Shown here: positions 1 through 10,400 of the stretch, piece after piece
How the letters are laid out: the number at the start of each line of letters is the position of its first letter
How positions within the stretch are numbered: the stretch's first letter is position 1
From: Trissonchulus latispiculum
Taxonomy: Eukaryota; Nematoda; Enoplea; Enoplida; Ironidae
Length of the DNA stretch: 64,000 nt
Reading direction: 5' to 3'
NCBI GenBank assembly: GCA_030248195.1
Contig: JASAND010028564.1
Coordinates: 1 to 64,000 of the forward strand
Translations under genes and position numbers: made by a program
The notes under the pieces: generated by a model
What the model was told of the DNA's origin: nothing
The model's database searches: none
Seen by the model: only the letters and a program-made list of their open reading frames with translations

Positions 1-690
1 CTGACTATTACTACTCACTTTGCTGACTGCTGGTGCTGAGCTGAACAGCACAGATCAGTTCCTGGCTGACCATTAACGGCAGGCGATGAGAAATGGTCTA
101 GTATGGCCAAAAAATGTTTGTACAAACTTTGACAGTTTATACCTCATTGACCTTTGCTTGCAGTTAAACCCCTAACCCTACATTTTTAGAGTCGTGAGGA
201 AACTGAGATTTCGAAAATCCAATTTAATTTCATTTACGGACTCAGGATTTCATTCACGAAAATTTTAAAATTTTTAGTTTTTCGCTCTAAAGAAGGAAGA
301 GGGGAAGATCAGCTCATCAATCAGGATGGAAAATAAAGCAAGTAAGGAATTGGACCGCCTGGGAGACAAACCACGATCCTTCCTATTTACGCGCTCGCCA
401 CGACATTATCGAGCTGTCGGCTCATTATCCCGCATCAGGCTATCAATTTCTCCTACGCCGCTTTCCTTAGACTTTGGTAATTAGTAAGTAGTTTAATTGG
501 CTGTCAAGAGGAATGAATTATCCCTCCCCTACACCATTTCTATTTAATCTTCTATTTCATGCGGTTCACTACACTAAACCAATGCAATAATAAAAACAAA
601 TACGTACATATGCAGAAACAAACTAAACTATCCCGAGTATTTAGAATTGTCATATATATTGAGTTGAAAACGTAATAATAAAGGATTTTT
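1..690. other. Non-coding flank, nothing recognised
   Basis: AT-rich sequence without a supported gene. It lies downstream of the minus-strand TBP-like ORF and would hold its 3' UTR. No canonical AATAAA was found on the minus strand here; only a weak ATTAAA-type site is present near position 550. Confidence 0.4.
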
Positions 691-1275
691 TCACAGCACT
701 TTCCGCAAGACGCGCCACGATGTAGGACTAGCAATCTTGGCGCATAAACACCGCTTCCAAATCATTCTCAAAACATCCGTCACATTCCGAGGACTCTCTG
801 AGGTTAGAAACAAGTAACCATCCTCGCAAACTTCCACAGTTACTCCCCTGACCTCCATGAGCATTCCGTCCATACCATCCATAGTATCGATGTTTCCGAC
901 TTCGGGAATATTCCAATCTCTCGTCACCATATCATGAACGATATCCAAGTCGACCTTGTGAGGTAACTGTAGTTGCATGGACACTTGCCGGATATAAAGT
1001 TTATCGCAACCTTTCCCACGACAACCATCCGGTTGTTGAATACTTTCTCGTAACTCCTCTTCCATACACTTTATCATTTTCAGACCTTCTGTAAGTGTTC
1101 CCTGTCCGTTAACCGTAAATACGCCGCCAACAAAGTGAAATATAGCGCAAAAATTGTTACGATGTACCCAATAGCCTTGTAATAATTTGCTATCAAAATA
1201 TCGTCCGCCCTGCAATCCCTCCAAATGTACGCAGGCCGCATACCTTCCGGTGAGAACTACTTTGACTATGTTCAT
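691..1275 (-). CDS. Putative divergent TBP-like protein, single exon
   Basis: I chose the ATG at 1275-1273, which gives 194 residues, close to the ~180-residue TBP core. The reading frame stays open to 1305, but only through a TTG and with an in-frame stop just above, so that is not a start. The sequence shows two consecutive halves with the same order of features: a strand beginning NIV (first half) or IRQV (second half), then a hydrophobic strand, then a turn and strand resembling the TBP 'SGK-VTGAK' region (GGVFTVNG; EDGYLFLTSE), then an amphipathic helix (LTEGLKMIKCMEEEL; NVTDVLRMIWKRC). This two-fold pattern is typical of the TBP saddle. Overall identity is low and the usual DNA-contact phenylalanines are not obvious. 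If real, it could be a TBP-related factor or a gene captured from a large DNA virus. An alternative is one exon of an unrelated gene with acceptor at 1297-1296. Function is inferred by eye from the pattern only. Confidence 0.4.
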   Translation of the reverse strand: MNIVKVVLTGRYAACVHLEGLQGGRYFDSKLLQGYWVHRNNFCAIFHFVGGVFTVNGQGTLTEGLKMIKCMEEELRESIQQPDGCRGKGCDKLYIRQVSMQLQLPHKVDLDIVHDMVTRDWNIPEVGNIDTMDGMDGMLMEVRGVTVEVCEDGYLFLTSESPRNVTDVLRMIWKRCLCAKIASPTSWRVLRKVL

Positions 1276-1790
1276 GTTCGGATCACTGTAATTTGCTGTA
1301 AACAATAATCAACTGAATAAAAACGATGACTTAAAGTGATATTTGTAGCAAACCAGTACGCAAAATTTACTGAAGATGCAGGCAGGCAGGCAGCCTGCAA
1401 AGCAGAGAGCTGACTACAAACGCACCGCTCTCAAGTCTCCAGCATAACAAAAACTGAAAATTTAATTTCAGCAACTTTTTGCTCGACTTTTTGCCATAAT
1501 CGCGATAGAATGGGAATATTATAGTTGTAACCCTAACTGTCGCTCGGTATCAGGTTTTTATTCACGTACATATGTACGAATGTACGTGCAGACTTATTGC
1601 TGTATTATTGTCTACATCATCGTAAAAAAACAATTGTGCCTGAAATTGCTCCTATATTTATACTTAAATTAGTATATATATCAGAAACTATGCAAAGATA
1701 AACAGAAAGAAAGTGGAGATGATAATCTGAAGGTATATTCTGAATGTTCTTTTCCATGACTGAGCTAAAAAGACCTCTGCCGCTAAAGTT

Positions 1791-2039
1791 GTGAGGAAAT
1801 GTAGTAGTAACGGAACCTACGTAAACAATTTAATTCCCGATAACGCACAGCATGTTGCCAAGAAAGGTACTGCAGATAATTGCATTGACGAACCAGGACA
1901 GGACAATAGTAAAATTTTGCATTGCCCAGAAAGTCAAAGAATCCTAGATTACATTATCCAGAAAAGAAAAGAATCTGTTGCCCTATGTCATGTCGATGCA
2001 GTTGACAGCCAGCATAAAAGACTACACTGTTCAATCTAA
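1791..2039 (+). CDS. Unrecognised small ORF, possible terminal exon
   Basis: The frame is open from about 1764 to the stop at 2037-2039 and encodes about 91 residues with mixed, non-repetitive composition and several Cys and His residues (CSSNG, LHCPES, LCHVD). No ATG opens the frame in a convincing context; the first codon at 1791 is GTG. It may be a 3' exon or chance. I do not recognise a family. Confidence 0.2.
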   Translation: MRKCSSNGTYVNNLIPDNAQHVAKKGTADNCIDEPGQDNSKILHCPESQRILDYIIQKRKESVALCHVDAVDSQHKRLHCSI

Positions 2040-3082
2040 CATATATTTATATTATATCCACTATATCCCTAATCAGCCGTTCCTCTGATAACTGATTTTG
2101 ATGCATAACTTTACTCGATTGATACAGCACACCTTTAGCGTTGCCTACAAATTTCATCTGACTACATCGTATGGGAAGCCTTCAGGCACAAGGCGTGCTA
2201 TAAAAGTAGATTTGATGCACAATTTCGAATAGCTTACATATAGCTATATAGCAAGACCACAAAGAAACCCATAGCCAACACAAATAAAAGTTTGATTTAT
2301 GACAAAATATCCACAAACACATATAAAACAATTTATTGTCGCATCTGTACAGAACAATAGTACAAATAAGAATGTGTATACAATAACTCGATAGGCGTTG
2401 CCAACAACGGTAGAGATTAATTCGATGTGTGTGCAGTCCGTGAAGCGTGAGTGAACTAATCTGATTTGGTGATTCACTATTGCAAGACTTTTTATTGCAA
2501 TAATAGCAACAACAATTTATGTAGCAGAAAACACAGAACACCCCTACTGTGCTTAGGGGTTACCGAGGCACTGGCTGAGGCACTGAACAGTGGCTATTCC
2601 GAAATATAAGCAAATGCTAACTTTGTTCGCTTAATCTGTTAATATTAATTATTGAGCAGATTATCCAATGATGCTTAAGGCCTTTCATATAAATATTAGC
2701 TAAAAGACGAAAGAAGATTTGGAGTCTGAATTCTGAAATCCGATTGTGAGGGTAAATGCATTTTGCATCCACAGTTGACGGTTTATTTAATAATATATAA
2801 GGTTTAATGACTGAATCTATCAACGCTTCTGTACAGGCCAAACATAGGTGAGAATGTAACCTACATATGCACCTGTTGGCCATAAACACGTAAATTTGGA
2901 TCCTTGGGATCCGCTACCTAAATAATTGATCTACTCTGATCATTGTTCATTTCGGCTCCCACGTGGGGCTGCGTATAGGTGCGCTAGGGGAAACCCGGGT
3001 TTTAGTCCCCCCTCGGGCAATTTACCAAGAATATCAAGGGATGGCCGCCTGCTTGGTGGAGCTTCCACAGGATCTTCATTAC
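2040..3082. other. Intergenic DNA, no gene recognised
   Basis: AT-rich sequence with no supported ORF. A small perfect palindrome (GGATCC either side of TTG) sits near 2898. The last bases form the left target site of the hAT-like element that follows. Confidence 0.4.
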
Positions 3083-3847
3083 GGTGAAAGCAGAGTTGGA
3101 AGCGGGTACCACTTTGGCGACCCGCCCCGCCCCGCTACCCGCAAGCTGGTACCCGCCCCGCCCCGCCCCGCGGCCCGCAGCCAACTGATACCCGCAAGAT
3201 ACCCGCAAAATTTTTCGAAGGCTATATGATTACTATGACATTAAATTTACTGAAAAATGCCAATAGTGTAAAATAAACTTTTTAATTAAACCTTCTAATC
3301 CACATACTTTACCTAACAGTGTTGAGTTGTGTTCCCGAAACATGGAAATTCGCCCAAATTGCTGAAGTTTTCAAAAAAGTACCAAAACCTTTTCAAAAAG
3401 TTTAAAATTTTAAACTACTATACATTTACATAATTAGGGATGCACCAGGACTGGGGACATATGCCAATTGCCAACCTCGGTGGTTAAGCACCAGTGCATG
3501 CCGAGACCAGAAATTTGTAATTTTTTGACAATTTTTAACCAAAATTTTGGAATTTTTGAAGTTAAAATTAAATTAAATTGGTGCAGATCGTTCATTATAA
3601 TTATCATCAGTTTGAATGGAAACAACAATAGTAATTTTGCCTATACTTGAAATAATACCAAAATTGGAATTTTGGCCCATGTCAAGCTAAAAGTTTGAAC
3701 CCCCAGAACCCCCATCAGAAAAAAGGTTCTCAAATTTTTTCATGCGTTTGCATCCAGGACTTTGATTTGTACGTGACTACGTTGCTGATCCTTTCCTTCA
3801 GTAGGTACTTCAGCAGATGTTTATAATATGTATATATGTATCTCATT

Positions 3848-4222
3848 TAGAGATGCACCGGGGCCGCCACTACCGGGGCCGGGGCCGGGGCCGGGGCCTG
3901 GAAATTGGGGGTCCAAATCGAAAATTTTCAAAAATTTTCCAGAAAATTTAAATTTTGCAATAATTTTTAATATACAAACGTTACTGTCGTTGTTTTCATT
4001 CATATCGGTGGGAAAACAAACGATTTCTAACACTTTTTGACTTTCGAAAATTCAAAATTTTGGTCAAAAAATGTCAAAAATTGGCAAATTGTCGGTCGGT
4101 CGGTCGGTCGGTCAGTCACAAATTACCGGGGCCTGACCACCGGGGCCGGGGCCGGGGCCGGGGCCTGACTACCGGGGCCGGGGCCGGAGCCGGGGCCGGG
4201 GTCAGGCCCCGGTGCATCCCTA
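3848..4222. mobile_element. 375-bp hAT-like MITE with GGGGCC arrays
   Basis: The ends are TAGAGATGCACC and GGTGCATCCCTA. The flanking 8-bp duplication atctcatt (3840-3847 and 4223-4230) is exact. Both subterminal zones are tandem GGGGCC repeats (3858-3898 and 4127-4210), and a short (GGTC)n tract lies at about 4091-4112. It is nested in the larger hAT-like element. A related end (tagggatgcacc) occurs at about 3437 and another at about 4840-4850, so older copies are nearby. Confidence 0.8.
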
Positions 4223-4429
4223 ATCTCATTTATCAAATTTGTAGCATATAACCGGGATGTACTGGGGGGGGGTCCTCCTGGCTTATCTCATAAACTTCGA
4301 CTGAAAATTCTGTGTATGAAACATCCAATATCCACAATATGGGTATCAATCGAAAGCTGACGACAAGAACAACAAGTTCGTCCTTAATTCAAGCCCAGAC
4401 AACGCGCACACTTTTCGGTACACCCGGAC

Positions 4430-4710
4430 TCCAGAACCCTCAGAACTTCCAGCAAACACTTAAAACAAGGCAGCAGAGGATCAAATCTCCTGAAAAATAT
4501 TTCAGAACCCCCAGAACCCCAAGAACCCCCATCAAAAATTTGAAACTAAATATATGCAGTCACGGATCAAATCTCTTCGAAAAGTTAAGAACCCCCAAGA
4601 ACCCCCAGAACCCCTATCAAACAATGAGACTAAACATAGTTATAGACCAAATCTCTACAAAACATTAAGAACCCCCAGAACCCCAAGAACCCCCATGAAA
4701 ATAAAAGCTT
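4430..4710. repeat. Minisatellite-like 'AGAACCCCC' repeats
   Basis: Blocks built on agaacccc(c/a)agaacccc recur at about 4435, 4503, 4587 and 4668, separated by roughly 65-100 bp of related AT-rich sequence ending in 'atcaaatctc'. A further block lies at about 3700. The plus-strand frames crossing this zone look like low-complexity translation (NPQNP-type) and are not proposed as genes. Confidence 0.5.
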
Positions 4711-5479
4711 CAAGAAAATCAAGTGGTGGATCAGAATGCATCGAAAAGTGACTTTTATCTTGACATGGGCCGGAATTTTTAAGAAAACTATCCTATTTAG
4801 ACTTCAGATTTTCAGGCCCCGGGCTCGGACCCGGTCTCGGTGCATCTCGACGAAAAATTAATGTTGGACTCATGTAGTTTCGAAAGAAGACCAAAATACA
4901 AAGTTAAGGACTATTTTATTGACGCGTCTTCCAGAAATTAAAAAACGCTCAAGGTTTTGAATTTGCTGAAAATTATGTATTGTTCGGCTATCGAAAGCGC
5001 ATGTGGCCGGGTAGAGAACAGAGGCCCTTGGATAAGTTTAGCGACGTTAAAATTCTATTATTTTCACCAATTTTTCTAAATTTTAACTACAAATAGCGAT
5101 TTTTAATAATAATACCATTGCTTAGACGATTTTTAGTAAAAAAATAAGGCGAAGCCGGATAATCGTCAGAAATGTGAATCTGGAAACTTTCTTGGAGCAA
5201 TTTTCATGCTCCTTGTAGCCGAATTTTTTACCGCCTGTGAGAGCAATTTTGATCACCCTTCTGTGGGAATTTGCAGAGAGGATGGGAATTCTTCCTTATC
5301 CACCTGTGAACGTATGAACGTGTGAACGTGTGAACGTAAAACCTCCAAGATTGAATTAGAAAAGAGGATTTTAACGGTTGAGCTTTGCGGATGTTTGCGG
5401 ATTTCGGATTGATTTCAAAAACTGACCACGAGTTATTACGCTCTGAATAACAAAAACAAAGCTAAATTATATATGTGGT

Positions 5480-6285
5480 AGCAAGATAGTAAAATTGGCA
5501 AGATAGTTATCTTGCTAAGAGTTTGGCAAGATAGTTATCTTGCTACAATTTTAGCAAGAAAACTATGTTGCCACGAAATTTAGCAAGATTACTATCTTGC
5601 CAAAATTGTTACTCTTGTAACAATATTGTAATATTGTAATCTTACTAGAATTTAGCTAGATCTGAGCAAGATCAAGAAATCTTACCAGTTTCAGTATGAA
5701 AGGTGTCTTCAATTTGAAAACAAAGGCAGTCATAAGTATACCCTATTCCTGAGTTTAATGCAAGGGGGGACTTTCACAAGAATTTATCGTGCTAGTCTTT
5801 ATTGTTGCTGAAATTATAGTTGTAAAAGAAAATGCATAGAATTTACATTATTGTGAATGTAACTAAGTAACAGTTATCATTACGTCATGATTATAAAAAT
5901 TGCTGACTTGAAATGATACTAGAAAAAGATTGAAATTCTAAGTATGTGCATTCTGAACGAATTTTGTGAAATTCGTTTTGTCGGTAAAATAGTTATCGAT
6001 TTTTGTATTTTTCGCAGTTAACTTTGAAACAATATATCAAAATATATTCTCCTGTGCAATTTGTAACTTTAGCATTTCGATTACAAATATTATTTCAGCA
6101 GTGATACAGAGAACAATGGTTAATTTTTAATTTTTGCGAAAGTTCCCCCCTTGTATTAAACTCATTAAACGGCATAAAACAGGGTATACTAATGACTGCC
6201 TTTGTTCCAAATTGAAGACACCTTTCATGCTGAAACTGGTAAAGATGACTATCTTTCTAAATTCTAGTAAGATAATAATCTTTGA
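5480..6285. repeat. Foldback segment with short palindrome cluster
   Basis: The stretch 5639-5771 reappears inverted, with about 85-90% similarity by eye, at 6144-6275; about 370 bp separate the arms. Just left of it (5485-5600) the palindrome GGCAAGATAGTTATCTTGC and variants occur three to four times. A 107-residue plus-strand frame at 6134-6457 runs through the right arm and is probably not a gene. Confidence 0.55.
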
Positions 6286-6784
6286 GCAAACATTCCCAGT
6301 TTCGAACAATTGTATTGAAAAGGTTGACCTTATGCACCAGTCACTAAAGGAACACATACAATCAAGGCATTTAAGCTTTGCAAAAACGGGACGAACAGCA
6401 GTCTATATGCTGAGCTATTTAGTACGTCTGCTTACTGAAAGCGAGAAATACAATTAGAAAGCTCAAAAAAAGAAAAAGACTTATGATTACGTTTCTGGAT
6501 ATAACCTAACAGAACATGTTTAGTCAAACGCCCATTTTAACTGAGATTACTAATCGTGAAGAAGGGCACTCAGCGAAAACCAGCGATTTTTTTAAATCAC
6601 CAACACGAAACCTATTTTTTCTAACATTTTTCAATAAAATTCCTTGAATTTTAGTGACTACATCAACAAGAGATACCCGCAACTACCCGCGCGGGTAGCC
6701 TGTGGGTAGCAAAATTTCCATTACCCGCGGGTACCCGCGGGTACCCGTGGGTTCCCGCTACCCACTTCCAACTCTGGTTGAAAG

Positions 6785-7474
6785 TAATGGACGTACTGAT
6801 AGCTTTGTAAAACACCTCGGATAATTGCGAATACAGTTATTCAGTGGCAGCTTCCCCATTCACCAGTCAGCTGAAAATTGGGCTGACACTCCTAACCAGA
6901 GCACTGACTGGGTAAGTGGCTGTAAAAAATAGAAAAATGCCAAATGTAATTTAATTTTTAAAAATTCTGAAAGAAACATTGAAAGCGGATTTCAATATCA
7001 ACGTCGGAAGCTTCACTGTCTTGATAACGAGAGTCGAGAGGTACCTATCCCGCCCATGCTCCCGGAATTCGATTTTTTTCTGGTATATAGTCACGTTTTG
7101 GGAGAAAATCTCAAATAATCTCAACTTTCTCAATTAAATGGATTGAATTGAGACTGAAACCAAAATGCTTTCTTATATACTGTCTAAATGTTAAACGTTA
7201 AAGATTGAATGCTGTACTTTTATATATAGTTAAATCGTCTGCTAGACTTTTTATTCGATAAACAATAAACTCATGCATGGCATGTGGGGTATTTTTCCTG
7301 TCTGGTTGCTGCTCCTCAAACTGAAAAACAAAACTTAAAAATAAAATTCAGTAAAACAAGTTTAATTTAGATCAATAAAATACACTCTTTACTGCGATAT
7401 TCCAGCAGCTACATTAAGCAACAAACACACAGAGTCGTTTTATACAGCAATAATCGGTAGCTTTGTTCAATAAA
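6785..7474. other. 3' region downstream of the exonuclease gene
   Basis: No coding sequence is recognised. The minus-strand poly(A) signal of the exonuclease gene lies here (7249-7254), and the likely 3' UTR runs from 7474 down to about 7230. Confidence 0.4.
7249..7254 (-). promoter_or_regulatory. Poly(A) signal AATAAA
   Basis: A canonical AATAAA on the minus strand, about 220 bases past the stop codon of the Werner-type exonuclease gene. It is the first such hexamer I found after that stop. Confidence 0.4.
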
Positions 7475-10400
7475 TTAGGTTAGCTTTTCTTTGAGCGCTT
7501 CAAACACCAAAAGGCTAGCCTAGAAAAGGCATATATAGTATATTCCTAAACAATGTTGCGATAAGGTAAACTGCAAAAAGAACAACTGTGGAAAGCCGAA
7601 AATATCGTAACGTCTTGTCTCGACTTTCGTTTCGACCATGCTGCATAAAATATCTCAAAGTGTGGAATTAGGGAAATTCAATTTTTTGCATTTGACTGTG
7701 CTAAAAAGTTGTACAAGGGATTTTCTGGGTATCACAACAAGAATCTGAAGTGTGTTGTTTCAATTTAGCTTTTAGTTGATTCCTGTCAGTGGACTTGTCC
7801 TTCATTCTAACGTGTGTCTCCTTAGCGAACCAAGTCTTTGATCCAGTGCTGGAACTGTTTGATCCAGAAAGAGCGAGTAAAACTATGCTTGAGTCACGAA
7901 CATTTAGCTTTGAGTCACGCATGGTTCGACTAAAAAATTCACTTTTTTTTGGTTCGCTAAAAGTCGCTTTGCGAACCAAGTTTTGAGTTATTAGCTCATT
8001 ATGTGTCAGCTGATAGTCCTTCAAGTGCACTCCATGAGTCACTCTTTAGAATTTAATGAAACTTCAGAGAAAAGTTGAATTTTTAATTAGAATCACTAAA
8101 AAAATAAACTTTTAATAAAAAATACTAAGTATAATTGGCTTAAAGTGTGAAATGGTCCGCTCACCCAACATGAGCAGTGCTGAGAATAAAATTGTGGTTA
8201 TCCCAAGAAAACGCTAAACTTTATTTTTCAATTTGCCACATTTTAGTTTGCAGTATCAGAGTCACCGACGAATATACAATCCTGGACGCAGCTTTAAATT
8301 AATAAATTCCACCGAATTGTTAAAAAAATTTGAATTTTTGTACATGTAGAGATTGCTAAGTCGCGACTGCGTCCGCTCACCGAAAGTAGGGTGACTTTAC
8401 TCCAAAAAGCAGGGTATCTCCGGTTGTCCTAATTTTTTAAATTGAGCAAAAATCTGTTTCTCGCAGAGAAAACGACTGTTGTGGGTTTTTGAATGGCCGT
8501 TGTTTATAAATTTTCTTAGAAACATTAATCTAATTCCTAAATTACAGAACACAACTGACTTTATTTATTAAATTTGATGAATTTAATTGACAAAGTTTTG
8601 ATAAATTATTATCTTGTGAACGCGCCGCAGCCATTCAGAAACCCACAACAGTCGTTTTCTCTGCGAAAAACAGATTTTTGCTCAATTTAAAAAATTAGGA
8701 CAACCGGAGATACCCAGCTTTTTGGAGTAAAGTCACCCTACTTTCGGTGAGCGGACGCAGTCGCGACTTAGCAATCTCTACATGTACAAAAATTCAAATT
8801 TTTTTAACAATTCGGTGGAATTTAAAGCTGCGTCCAGGATTGTATATTCGTCGGTGACTCTGATACTGCAAACTAAAATGTGGCAAATTGAAAAATAAAG
8901 TTTAGCGTTTTCTTGGGATAACCACAATTTTATTCTCAGCACTGCTCATGTTGGGTGAGCGGACCATTTCACACTTTAAGCCAATTATATTTAGTATTTT
9001 TCATTAGTGATTCTAATTAAAAATTCCACTTTTCTCTGAAGTGTCATTAAATTCTAAAGAGTGACTCATGGAGTACACTTGAAGGACTATCAGCTGACAC
9101 ATAATGAGCTAGTAACTCAAAACTTGGTTCGCAAAGCGACTTTTAGCGAACCAATAAAAAAGTGAATTTTTTAGTCGAACCATGCGTGACTCAAAGCTAA
9201 GTGTTCGTGACTCAAGCATAGTTTCACTTGCTCTTTCTGGATCAATCAGTTCCAGCACTGGATCAAAGACTTGGTTCGCTAAGGAGACACACGTTTCATT
9301 CTAGTTTGTGTCCAAATAGGAATGAAAGTAGCCAGATTTCTGCACCTGTGCTTATTATTTGCGCAGAAATACAACAGACACAAATTCACGCAGCTCTGCC
9401 TATTGTCTACTGTCTATTTCCTACTTTTTCGCGCAGCTAACACTTACGCTTGTGAAACATGTCCGCGAGCGATTGTGCTCAAGCAGATACTGCTTATTTC
9501 CTATTTCCTACTTTTTGCACTCAGGTGCTACTGTAGTTCAGAATTAGATGTCACATGACGCAATAAAACCCAGTCGACTAATGCTGCAGCTCCACAGTAG
9601 TTATATATATTTCTCAACAATTCGTGAGAATGCTGTCTGTGTTTTCAATTTTGGAAGCTAATAGAAAATTGAATTGGTAATAGATGAAACCATATATAAA
9701 TGAATAATTACAAGAATTTATAAAAATGTTGTTCGCTAAATTATTTTGTAAACTCTCTGAACAAAAGTTTTGAAGAAATTGCATTCTTGTAGTTTCCTTC
9801 TAAGTAACTTTTGTATTAGTCAAGATTACACGAGTTTTCTGTGGAAATACTCCACAGGCATCTGTGGTTTTTAACATAGAAGTGGGGCCGGTGTTTAGTG
9901 AATGGAATGTTTAGGAATGAATGGAACAGGAATGTTTAGTGAAAATACTGAAATGAGATAAATATTAAAATTCCTTTATTAGTCAGCACATTGAGATTGA
10001 ATTAAATTTGGATCGTGTGTAGATGGAAGAAACCCCCTCATTTTCGGTACATTTTTGCCCATGCTGGGGTGAAATATTTTTAATTTCGTGGAATTTTTGG
10101 TTTCAAGGAAGTGTCTCGAAGAAGCAAAAAATGTCAGTCCGATTTTGCTGAAGTTGTTCAAAAAACTTGAAAAATCGAGCAAGTTTTAGCATGAATGCTA
10201 TTACATTTATCAAACATGGTCTTGCTTGACATCGTTCGATTAATGTATATTTGCACATGCATTTGCCGGAGAATGCAGATCAACAAACACAATTATGTAA
10301 CTGTGTCTTGATCATTGAATTCGCTAAAAAAGAAGAAGGGTGCAGGGTTAAACGAGTTAAAATTAGCTGTTTTAAACAGCATTCGCGCACGCAGCAGGTT

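Larger units (their letters stand above)
3091..6776. mobile_element. Non-autonomous hAT-like element with GGGTACCC subterminal arrays
   Basis: The ends are CAGAGTTGGAAG and its reverse complement. They are flanked by ggtgaaag (3083-3090) and gttgaaag (6777-6784), an 8-bp target duplication with one mismatch. CAG...CTG ends plus an 8-bp duplication are typical of hAT elements. Inside both ends lie tandem tracts of ACCCGC and CCCGCGGGTA. No transposase ORF is visible. The interior holds a smaller hAT-like insertion (3848-4222), minisatellite-like repeats (4430-4710) and a foldback (5480-6285). Confidence 0.75.

Noticed and set aside
6134..6457. 107-residue plus-strand ORF
   Set aside because: It lies in the arm of a foldback within a hAT-like element; its 5' third is mirrored at 5695-5771.
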